DNA of 64,000 nt from contig JALJCQ010000008.1 of NCBI GenBank assembly GCA_023091665.1, positions 1-64,000 of the forward strand, given 5' to 3'. The DNA is from Pythium myriotylum. Taxonomy: Eukaryota > Oomycota > Peronosporomycetes > Pythiales > Pythiaceae. Below the pieces are notes generated by a model, which was not told where the DNA came from, made no database searches, and saw nothing but the letters and a program-made list of their open reading frames with translations. Positions 47,557-56,782 of this stretch are shown piece by piece. Position 1 is the first letter of the stretch. Each line of letters starts with the position of its first letter. The translations under genes were made by a program, and so were the position numbers.

Positions 47557-48579
47557 CTTTTGTGCGCCGAACATAAAATTTTGCCATATTCTAGAGGACG
47601 ATCTCCTGACTACGAAGATAACATGGTGTCTAGAACAACGAGATATTGAATAAGGGGCTTCGATTTCCGCGGCACCTCTCAAGAGCATTGGCGGCATCTC
47701 GGGGGTCTGGTGATGGGATGAACCTGTCTGTCCCACTTTCTCCTGTCTGTCGCTGCATCGTATGCCTTATCAGGGAATGTCCCTTGAGAAGGTGCGCGTA
47801 GGCTCAAGACGTTCGTGCTTTCTTACTCTGATGTGGAGGGCTCCACAACTACGGGTGGAGCATCTAAATTCGCGCAACAGGATCCCATCGCGCAAATGTG
47901 TACTATTCCACTACATTACTCTAATCGCTGGAGGTCTATCCGTTTCTGAGTAACTTTAGGTGAACTTGACTGGCTGACCAGGGTTGTGAATCGGAAGCGA
48001 CGAGCTGGGACAGGTCCGCGAAGCGCTTGGCTATGGGGTGGCGGACATGGCTCGAAAGGAGGGTTTCCGTCGCATGAGTGGCCGAAGCACTGGCCATGGT
48101 GTTGTGAGCCCAACGTGGTGGTGCCAGAGATGCTCACCGACCTGATCAGGCAGTCATCGGGCCTTGAGGTGGAGCAGTCGCTGGCGCTAAATGGAGCTGG
48201 CGGAATATGAGTGCACCGCGAAGCCGCACAACTTGTTGTCAAGCGCAGACACGCAAGGTCGTCGGTTCCGTCCTGCTGGGTGCCTGCTTGGAGTCGCCCG
48301 CTTTGGAGACCTGTTCAGTCGCATGAACTCTTGTCGCCACGTAAGAAAGGACTTTGGTATATCTGCTGTCACCGCAAAGATGGCCATCCTTACGGCGAAA
48401 GTAGTGACTAGGTGCATGCCTCGGTCTAGCGTCCGTAACGTGGTGGCATTAACGTGAACATAAAAATTGTATGGGCACTGATCTTCCCAGTTCTCATGGT
48501 GAATGATAGTTGAAAATGAAACTCGTGGATATGATATTTACATTGTATAACACAAGTAGATTTGCCTATGGTTCTTTTT
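47557..48579. other. Transposon interior without recognisable gene
   Basis: Several overlapping short ORFs occur on both strands, but none has family motifs. It may be non-coding sub-terminal sequence of the transposon. Confidence 0.45.
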
Positions 48580-49542
48580 TCATGACAGAAACATACTTGC
48601 GCAGGGTGTCATCAGAGACCGCCAACGTCTCGAAAATATCGCTTTCAACAAGATCAATGCATCTTTTGGGGCAATATTGGGTTGATCCAGTGCGAGCTCA
48701 CGAATATAGTCGAGTACGTCATTTGGGGTCCGAGCACGTCGTTTGCTTGTAGGCGTGCTGATCAGGTTCGTTGGCCTTCCTTTTCGTTTTTTTTTTTGTC
48801 GTGCTAAACAGGTTCGTTGGCCTTCCTTTTCTTTTTTTTGTCGTGCTAAACTTTCCGTCCTGATTTCACTCTCGGTTGGTAAGTTGAAGCGGAGAGGGTA
48901 CCGCATCCGCAGTTTCTCTAGCATGCGACCTGCTCCAAGTTTACCTGAGCTGGCAGCTTCGCCCTGTTCAAACATCTCTCGTATATCACCTTCGTATAGA
49001 CTGATATATTTCGCACCATACATCTTGCCTCGCGGAGGCCGGCGAGCCCAACCTTGCTGAAGAAGAGGTACTGTGTTGGTGAGGAATGCTTCGTCTAGGC
49101 TTGCGAGCACCCTGGTGAGCTGCAGATGTTGTTTAGACACGTCAACGAATCGCGTCTCAGTTGTGGTGAGCGACAAAAGTCTTCGTTTCACATATGCTTG
49201 GATGTTAGCCTCCTTTGTCACATCACTTGTCGCCGTTGCTACACTTTGCTCGCATGCGCACGTGCGCCACTTTCGGACTCGACGGCGTAATTGGGCAGTT
49301 CGCGTTATTACGACTCCCGATGTAGATCCAGTCCTTGATTGGGGGTCAAAGATTGCATTGGTGTCTGTCTCGCTGTCTCCCAGCTCGTCGTCATCAAAAT
49401 CAACGGATTCATCCTCGTCTTCAGCTTGGTATAGCGTGTTTTCTACCACTTCGACATCGTCTTCAGTGCCGTTATCATTTCGACCCTCTCGATCACTCCA
49501 ACATGAATGATCTTCATTCGAGCCATGCGTTGTTTGGCGCAC
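48580..49542 (-). CDS. Accessory ORF of the 5.2-kb transposon, unknown function
   Basis: This is an uninterrupted 320-residue frame. It has an acidic N-terminus (EDEDESVDFDDDELGDSETD), a basic LRRRVRKWRT stretch, then a conserved block GWARRPPRGKMYGAKY, KLGAGRMLEKLRMRYPLRF and NLPTESEIR. A Lys/Arg/Gln-rich segment that repeats LARQKK twice follows, and the C-terminus includes NDVLDYIRELALDQPNIAPK. The middle block is shared with the protein at 34365-35614. I do not know the family; an acidic head followed by a basic helical domain suggests a DNA- or chromatin-binding partner of the transposase. The repeated LARQKK with nearby T-runs (48780-48840) looks like a small tandem duplication. Confidence 0.55.
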   Translation of the reverse strand: MRQTTHGSNEDHSCWSDREGRNDNGTEDDVEVVENTLYQAEDEDESVDFDDDELGDSETDTNAIFDPQSRTGSTSGVVITRTAQLRRRVRKWRTCACEQSVATATSDVTKEANIQAYVKRRLLSLTTTETRFVDVSKQHLQLTRVLASLDEAFLTNTVPLLQQGWARRPPRGKMYGAKYISLYEGDIREMFEQGEAASSGKLGAGRMLEKLRMRYPLRFNLPTESEIRTESLARQKKEKEGQRTCLARQKKKRKGRPTNLISTPTSKRRARTPNDVLDYIRELALDQPNIAPKDALILLKAIFSRRWRSLMTPCASMFLS

Positions 49543-49593
49543 AAATCCTTCTCTTGGCGAGACTGCGATTCGGATTCCAGCTCCAATACCAGA

Positions 49594-52306
49594 TTAGGCA
49601 AATAGTGTAGCTATAAAGTCTGGGCCATTCAGTAGGTTTTTCTGGCTCTGAGTAATCGCGCCGTGCGTTGAGTAGTCGTAGATGATGTCATTTGCACGAC
49701 CAGCGAGCTTTGCGAAAGCTGTTTCCATGATCTCCATCTTTTTCAGCAAAATTGAAAGCTGCGGTCGATCATATTCTACGAATTCAGCGATGCAATTCAC
49801 CAGTCCTCCATCTGACGTCAACGCAACGACTAGCTGGGACGGCGTAACACAGTTGTTACCCTGTTGCACGAATCGACGAATCTTCCGAGATGACTGCCCA
49901 AAATGAGCGTTTAGTATTGACTTTCCATCTTGAGTCTCAGTGTGCATGTATCGTTCGACGCGAATACCGTGCGCGGCCCCAAGAATTGGGAGCATGAGCA
50001 TGATGCACGCGTTCTGATTGTAGGATGCGTTGTCGCTTTGCACGACAATTCTTGTGATAACTGGGTGGTCGCATTTTATGGCAATCAACATGGCCTCAAG
50101 CATGCCTAACACTGCTCCCTTGTCTTGTCGATTATCTGTGCTCGATATATGGTCGTAATAGAAGTTGTTTTCGATCAAATCATCGCATTCGGAGCTTCCA
50201 GGTTCCCAGCATCGCAGCATGACCCCGTGCCAACTCATGCCGCGCTTACCAAAGTGATCTGAGGTTTTGTCGCGGTAGTACATTGGCTCGGCTTTGATTT
50301 TAAAGTTGACGATGATCCACCCAGCACCACACACGTGGCGTTCCGTGCACTCGGCTTTCATTCGTGAGATCGCGTTTTCAATGGCAACTTGCTGGTTCAC
50401 AACGCGTATTCGGTGGCCCATGAGCAAGTGCACTTTGTGCTGGATATCGATGATGATATCGATTATAGTTGGATCGTGCTCGTGACTTACTACCAATGAT
50501 GATATAAAGGCAAAGAAATTCTGAATTCCAAAGCACGGCGCGCAACGTACGCTCAGGTCTATATCCAAACACGTTGTACCAGGCAACGACGAGCCGAACG
50601 GAATATCATGCGTGCACACGCGCGAGCTTGTGATGCGGTATCTTGCTTTGATGGATACCCGTTCTTTAACCATGCACGAATTGCATTCAGCTTCTGTTCA
50701 ATATCGTCAACTAAGCTGGGATCGACCGACTCCACGATGCGAATCAATGTCGCGAACGTGTCGTTTACGAGCAACCCAGTCACGTGGTCTACGGAGTTTC
50801 TTGGTTCCATTTCGCCTTGTGTCAGCACCGCACAGAGGCGATAAAATGTTGTTCGTGACACTTGCTGGTGAGATTGTAGTTGATGCTTGTAGTCTTCGAA
50901 CATCACGCTCATTGGTTTTTTCCTCATGATTGCAGGTACATCATGTACAACACCATCAACAACTAACTGTTTGGTTCCCCACGATAGGGACGATACGGTG
51001 GCCGGAGAGAGTATTGCTGCAATTGCTTGGTCCACAACGGTGGGATTGAATTTCGCTCGGGTCCATGAAGGCATCGAAATAGTTCCCATCTCAACGAGGG
51101 TGTCGAGATCCTTCTGAGCCGACGTGAATGTAGTGTGCCCGATGTCCAATCCTGGGATAGTAGATGCTCTTTTCTGGAGCTGTTTCAACGAAAATAACCC
51201 ACACAGTGTCGCACGAATCACGCGCCACTCGATGGAGCCACGCGTTGTTGCAATCATAGCATTTACCGGTCTGATGAGATTTGGAGACAGGTAATCCGCA
51301 TCAGCAGTTCGCTTTTGTAGCCACTCATAGGTGCACTTTGTGCGCCGATAACTCCACATAATGACGTAGCAGCGCACTCCATAACGCTAACCAAGTATTT
51401 GAAGACAAAGCTGCGACCTCCGATTTGCTTCTTGTTGCTGGCATCGACATCTGTCCATAAGCTTTTAGATGAACGATCTCTCAACGTCGGAATGTGCTTG
51501 CGAGCGTGTTCTATCGTTTCTTTAGGCAACTTGAACAAACGCATTACCGACGAAAACTGAGGTAAAGCAACTTGTCTTGGAGTTGATAGCGGCGTCGATG
51601 AATATATATACTGCTGTTTTGTTCTTGTGGATCGTGCCGGTTTCACCGACTTTGAAATTTGCTGCGTGCCCGTAGTTTTCTTTGGTCGCCCTGGCTTCCG
51701 CTTTATTTTGGTTCTAATGGAGACGTTGTCATGCGAACAACCACAACGAGGGCACGCTTGGCACCACAAAACCGAGCAGCGTTTCATGCGGTGGCCACAG
51801 TGGAGGGACGGCGGCGTACGACATGCTGCAGCTTCAGTGGCACGACGCGGTGTGAAGTATTTTGGACTCCCAGGGATATTTGCCGTACACGTGGTGGCGT
51901 CAGTTCGATGCTGTGTTTTTAGGCGCGGTTGCGCGGAATTTACTCCCGCAGTAGACGTGTTCGTTTTAGTGCCGGCAGGGGTCGCTCTCGTCTGAGTTTG
52001 CGAGCGCCCGGCGATAATCTTGCTGACACAGGAGAAAGTGGATTGCTCGCCTTCGTCGGTTGATTTGGTGGTAACAGCGTGGAGATCGGTAGCATAGGAG
52101 AAATGAGCATTGTCCTTCAGTGCTGTCTTGGTAGTTCTAACGCGCGGTATGCGGTTCGGCGTACGAGGAGAAAACACCAGCATCCGTGTTGGGGATTTCT
52201 CTAAGCCGGGCTGTGGGGGATGGTGATCACCGCGTCGCGCGCGCCGTTTGTTCGTCACCAGAGAACTCATACCGTACGGGCTATAATTTCTCTTCTTGGG
52301 GTTCAC
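49594..52306 (-). pseudogene. Transposase-like gene of the 5.2-kb transposon, two frameshifts
   Basis: Three overlapping minus frames form one gene. N-terminal frame (52306-51263): a cluster of seven Cys and two His around CSVLWCQACPRCGC, then an AT-hook-like KRKPGRPKK, then RSFVFKYLVSVMECA. A shift near 51380 leads to the middle frame (to 50559): TYEWLQKRTADADYLSPNLI and RPVNAMIATTRGSIEWRVIR. A shift near 50610 leads to the last frame (to 49594): DIDLSVRCAPCFG, SDHFGKRGMSWHG, VVQSDNASYNQNACIML and HTETQDGKSILNAHFGQ. The spaced acidic residues (Asp214 in QSDNASY, Asp249 in TQDGKS) in an RNase H-fold-like context suggest a DDE enzyme, which is inference. Asn123 in IVNFKIK occupies a place where I would expect an Asp, so even the frame-corrected enzyme may be dead. 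Confidence 0.55.
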
Positions 52307-52653
52307 TAGCGCCGTGGATTCACAAGTCTTTGTGTGCTCTCCAGCACTAAAGGCTCACAGCTTGCGGGTCAACGAATAGGAGGGACTCTCAGTCTCCTGG
52401 TATCGTCATCGGTTGTTGTGTTTTGACTGGTTACATTCACTCTCGGTTGTTTAACTCGTCTTTTCCCGTACAAGAAATAGACATTCCCTGTGTGGCCTTG
52501 CGGTCAGCAGGCCACCATGAAGATGTCTATGATGCAGGCGTGGCTGGTCTCGGCACCACTGCATTAGGACGACACCGACTTACAGTATGAAAATTCGTCA
52601 GAAGAATATCAGGGAAGTTGACTACTTGTGTGCCAACTTTCGTGATTGTCAGC

Positions 52654-52709
52654 AAATTACCGGAATTATGTCGTTCATGATTGCCCCAACCGCACGACCG
52701 CTTCATACA
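52654..52709 (-). repeat. Right inverted terminal repeat of the 5.2-kb transposon
   Basis: Inverted partner of 47497-47556; see there for the matching blocks. Confidence 0.6.
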
Positions 52710-53567
52710 AAAATCGCGTGTTAAAGCATTCCTCCATGGTTTGCTGGAAGTACAAAGCGGCATCGCTGCATCGCTGCATCCTTGGGGGACACGAGTCGGA
52801 GTGTACACTTTGAGTCGGTCATATAGGAGAGCAACTCTTGGGATTCTTCTGCCAACGGAAGCTGCCAAAAGCCTTTCAAGAAATCAAACACTCCAAAGTG
52901 TTGCATAACATGCACGTGTTCCGCGATCACGCGTATGATCGGCATTGTCTGACAATTGACCGGTCTGTAGTCGGCAGTCTGCCTGTACTCGTCGATGCCC
53001 GGCTTCTTCACGGGAAGAACCGGACACGCCCATCAACTGCTCTTGTTCTCACGAACGCAACCCAGGCGCACCAACACATCGTTTAATTCCTGCATGAACT
53101 TTCGTATTGTGGTCGATACGCCCGTGGTTTTGCCTTATACGGTTTTGCTCCGTCCTTCAATCGGACTTTCAACAGCGGTACTCGAGCCGGTGAATCTCGA
53201 CCAAGCGCGAGTCGCCAAATGTCATAGAGGTAAACCACAAGTTTCAATTCGTCAAACAGTTCCACTGGAAATCCGTTGTCTAATGCTCGCTGCAACAGAA
53301 TCTCTACAGCCCTCATCAGTTCTGCTCGATCGGCCTGGTCGAGTCTCTCGTCATTATCGAAAGGGATCGGATCGTCTTGGTCCGATGGATCAGGTGCGAC
53401 AAGCGCCTCAAGTTGATGTTGAATGTCCTAATGTCCTCAGCACATCCAGGCCGAGGATGAGCTCGTTCTCTTCCCACTCGAAGATGACACACTCGTCGGC
53501 TCTGCAATGTGAACTTTACCTGCTGCCGTGTACAGAGTGATCTGCACCATGGTACCTTGGAACACAT
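52710..53567 (-). pseudogene. Gypsy protease end and reverse transcriptase 5' half
   Basis: In minus order: a poor protease-like stretch (53567-53317), then AVEILLQRALDNGFPVELFD and VPLLKVRLKDGAKPYKAKPR, the usual region before RT, then ADYRPVNCQTMPI, FGVFDFLKGFWQLPLAEE and SYMTDSKCTLR with PKDAAM. The reading reaches TMEECF at the edge of the nested transposon. Frame breaks lie near 53080 and 52870. It joins in order with 47135-47496 and 44880-46675 to give one Gypsy copy. Confidence 0.88.
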
Positions 53568-53653
53568 CAGCTCACCACCACCTAACAGCCTTGCCTTCGA
53601 TCGGCTCAGGAAAGTCGTAGATCAATTCAATTGAGGTCTATTGGTTTACTGAT

Positions 53654-53953
53654 CTAGAAACTGATAGCTAGGCCACATTTACTGAGGATGACCCTCTCTC
53701 CAATGTCCCCCGGAAGGAGAGCCGCGATGAGTTGGTGCTGCACATGATCAGTCGGGTGGTGCACCTGACTGCTGGCCCTACTGTCCATGGCGAGATTTGC
53801 TGCCGCATCTGCCATCCGGTTAGCTCCCCGTGGGTGGTGATCCCAGGCTTTGACGCCGAGTGTGTCGGCAATTCGGCGTGCTGTCGCGTACTTTCCCTGG
53901 AGGATGCGGTTGAGGGGGGATGTGTATGTCCTCATCTGTCTGATAATAAGCAT
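53654..53953 (-). pseudogene. RNase H fragment of a LINE-type retrotransposon
   Basis: The minus frame reads MLIIRQMRTYTSPLNRILQ, then ARRIADTLGVKAWDHHPRGA and NRMADAAANLAMDSRASSQV. The H-H-x-R-x-x-N-x-M-A-D-x-A-A-N pattern is the C-terminal half of the RNase H domain found in many non-LTR elements. The earlier catalytic Asp and Glu are not present. An adjoining minus region (53820-54465) has protein-like but unassigned frames. Confidence 0.7.
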
Positions 53954-54465
53954 GCTGTCCCCGATGACGGAGAGTGGCGTCCAGTGGTGCTCTGCCGCTG
54001 CGGAGAGGCGGAAAGTCGGAGATCACAATGTTTTTGCATTCCCGCTTCCCTTTGTTACCATCACCATCACGTCCATCCGGTTTCTTGTTGAAAGGTTTCC
54101 CCTTCCCCACATTGCTGCTTTGGCGGCATATGATATTCCGACTCGTCACCCCTTCGCTTACGCTTGCTTCACAGGAAGGCCTCCTCGTGCGCGAGCGCTC
54201 GGCCGGCAATGGTCTTATGGAGCTTCTTCTCGCCAGCCTTAGCCTCATGGTCCAACCATCTTGTCTCTCGAATGACTTCATACTTCAACGTATCCGGGGT
54301 GAGGTAGTCTAGGGTACACAACGTGAGAGCTACTGACCAGAGCTGGTATCCGCAACCGGTAACCCAGCTCGCTCGAATTTGGTCACTACTGGTTATAGGG
54401 TTACGTAACCAATGGCCCGCTAAGAGTCTATCTTTATTTTTACCTGCACAAGGTAAAATTCGCAT

Positions 54466-55079
54466 ACCACTTCATCACACCTCTCTACGACCGACAGGGT
54501 CTCCGAGCGCCGAAGCTTGACCAGTTCAGACTCGAGCGCAGGGTAGTTGATGATCGGCGCTGACTGCGCCAGTCACAAGGGTAGCTGCGGGTATTCACTG
54601 AGGGTGTCGTCGAACAGACGACGCACCACTGACAACGTCAGTGACGAACGTTGAAGTTCGGCCGTAACCGATTGAAAAGGTTCCGGGTGAACCATCAACT
54701 CACTGAATCTGGTATTCTCAGATCTATGGCTAAAGAACCCAGCTTATGGTGATTGATGAGGGGTGAGAAAATCTCTATGATTTGATAGTAGTAACCCGCA
54801 ATCATGTATGTATTCATACATCGATATTCGGCGTAAACGCATGAGTATCGGGGAAGAAAACTTTTCACAATAAACTTGCGAGAGTCATTTCCCCGCCGAA
54901 ACAAATAATTTTCAACGCACTACGGTGAAGTGGACCCTTATGGCATCAAAGTCTCACAGGTGAATAATCAGAAATCACATGATCACACACACGCACACAC
55001 ACGCCGACCAAAAGTCCTGCTTCACACACAACAGCACAAAGCACACATTGAGCTAAACTGCTACGAAGTACACACAACG
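54466..55079. other. No recognisable gene
   Basis: This AT-richer stretch contains a (CA)n-like tract near 54985-55002. There are no motifs in any frame. Confidence 0.5.
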
Positions 55080-55440
55080 ATATAACTACGCCGAACGAAA
55101 TACGATCGTGGATGCGAACCTCATCACGGACTCCAAGCAGAGCCCAAATTGTACGTTAGTAGTCTACCGTAAATCTAAAACTCTCAAAACCGAACCAAAC
55201 CAAATTGTAGATGTCGTGAACGAATTCAATAAACATGCGTTTCCGTTATGGATCAAATGAAGACAGAAAACTCTCGGTATGGCCACGACCGTGTGAGCCA
55301 CAAAGTCCCCCATCGCACCCGATTAGTGGTGATAAAAAAATTGTCGTAACAAGCTAACACGAATTTGATCATTTTGACCTATCCGGCTGGGTCTCCCGGC
55401 CACTAGCTCTCCGCAGGCGCTTGCACCACGAATTCGGGAC
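55080..55440 (-). repeat. hAT-associated dispersed repeat
   Basis: It matches 13110-13425 in order and lies directly downstream of the hAT transposase below, so it is probably the 3' end of that element. Confidence 0.7.
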
Positions 55441-56761
55441 AACTCGCTGCAGTTCAATCTCGTCACTCGAACCGTGGTCCAGCGCAGCCGCGGGGTCTGC
55501 AGCTCCTTGTATCGTGACATCATGTTGTAGCCACCTGACCAACGAGTGTCATTGCGCTGAACCAGCGCATGTGAAGGCACCTTCAAGAGCACCGCGTGAG
55601 CCTTCACCGTCGATAGTTTGCGCTTGAGCTGGTGAACCTTCATGATAATTTCATCCTCATCAGCAACAAAGTCCTTCGCAGGCAGCACCGATGGCTGGCA
55701 CAGCCGATCAGCGGGCCGCACAAAGTGCTAATTGACGGAGCAGATGTCTCCCACCATGAAGAGCACCGCGTCCCAGGTCGGTTGAAGCGGGACAGTGTGT
55801 CAGCGATAAAATCGAACACGCTCTGCGCGCTCAGATCCTTCTCTCTGTCGTAGGCGGAGAACGCGAGGAGGACAAAGCGGCGCTGGTCACACTCTAGGTC
55901 GTCGTGGTACTCGGTACCTCTGCGGGCCTTCGACTCACGCGATGGCGTGTCGTCGTGGAACACCGCCAAGATGGCCACATGGTGATAACATCCGCTTGTC
56001 CATCCGTCGACGACGAGGCCAAACTTGCCCGACAAAGCATCCTTGACAGCCTTGGCGACAACTCCAACCAGGCCAACGAGATACTTCCTAATCGTGGTCA
56101 TGCACACGCGTGAGAGCTTCGTGTTCTGGCACACGAGTTCGCGCTCGCAGAGCGACAGCAGCAGACACTCGACGACAATCCACTCGATCCAGCGGAAGCT
56201 GCCGTTTCGTGCGCGGATCCCCGAGGAGCAGCGACAGGAGATTGCCCTGGCCATGAAGTTCGGGTGGTAGCGTGTCAGATAGTTGATCACGTAGGTGAAA
56301 CCCTTGGCAGACTTAATGACCATGTCATAAGAGTTGCACCGATAGTGGGACAGCGGCACAAGAGTGCAGAGGACACGGACAAAGAAGCGGTTTGGGAGCT
56401 CAAAGGCGAAATGGAGAATACTGCTAACATCGCAGGGAAGGCTCACCAGAGTTCTTGCGCCAACGAGGAGGCGGAGTCCGCCTCCACCACCAAAACTCGT
56501 GGATAAGAGCAAGGCTGCCACCACGGGCGGGCTGAAATGGCCAGACCTTGTCAAATAACTTAATTGCGATTCTCTGAGTTTCGTGGGATTCAAACGGGGG
56601 AATAGAGGCAGTTCTGAGACGACGAGACCTACATTTTCAACTATTGAGAAATAACCGTCCATACAAAAACCAAGATATTTGATGCGAGGGACTAACGAAG
56701 TTTGTGGGACAACCATCCTTCGCAACCAGGACTGTAATAAACGGCATGTGACCGAACCCAC
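55441..56761 (-). pseudogene. hAT transposase
   Basis: On the minus strand: AKGFTYVINYLTRYHPNFMA (BED-like zinc finger tail), FRWIEWIVVECLLLSLCERE, CMTTIRKYLVGLVGVV, then the core GKFGLVVDGWTSGCYHHVAI with candidate catalytic Asp in VDGWTS, RRFVLLAFSAYDREKDLSAQ and SVFDFIADTLSRF. A frameshift near 55730 leads to IIMKVHQLKRKLSTVKAHAV and LVQRNDTRWSGGYNMMSRYK, the insertion-domain region with the RNDTRW motif. The C-terminal hATC dimerisation domain was not found. hAT enzymes excise through hairpin-flank intermediates. Confidence 0.85.
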
Positions 56762-56782
56762 ATCAGCAAAGCAAGAACGAGC

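Larger units (their letters stand above)
47497..52709 (-). mobile_element. Two-ORF DNA transposon nested in the Gypsy RT
   Basis: Left end (plus): TGTATGAAGCGGTCGT at 47497-47512, then GGGGCAA at 47528 and CATAAAATCCGG to 47556. Right end (minus): the same TGTATGAAGCGGTCGT at 52709-52694, then GGGGCAA and CATAATTCCGG. These are imperfect inverted termini of about 55-60 bp, with 15 nt between the two blocks on the left and 6 nt on the right. The RT reading TMEECF is interrupted at the right edge and RT resumes with LLYKHMLIWIDD at the left edge, which fits insertion. A clean target-site duplication is not visible. Inside, in minus-strand order, are a transposase-like gene (52306-49594) and an accessory ORF (49542-48580). 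Confidence 0.65.
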
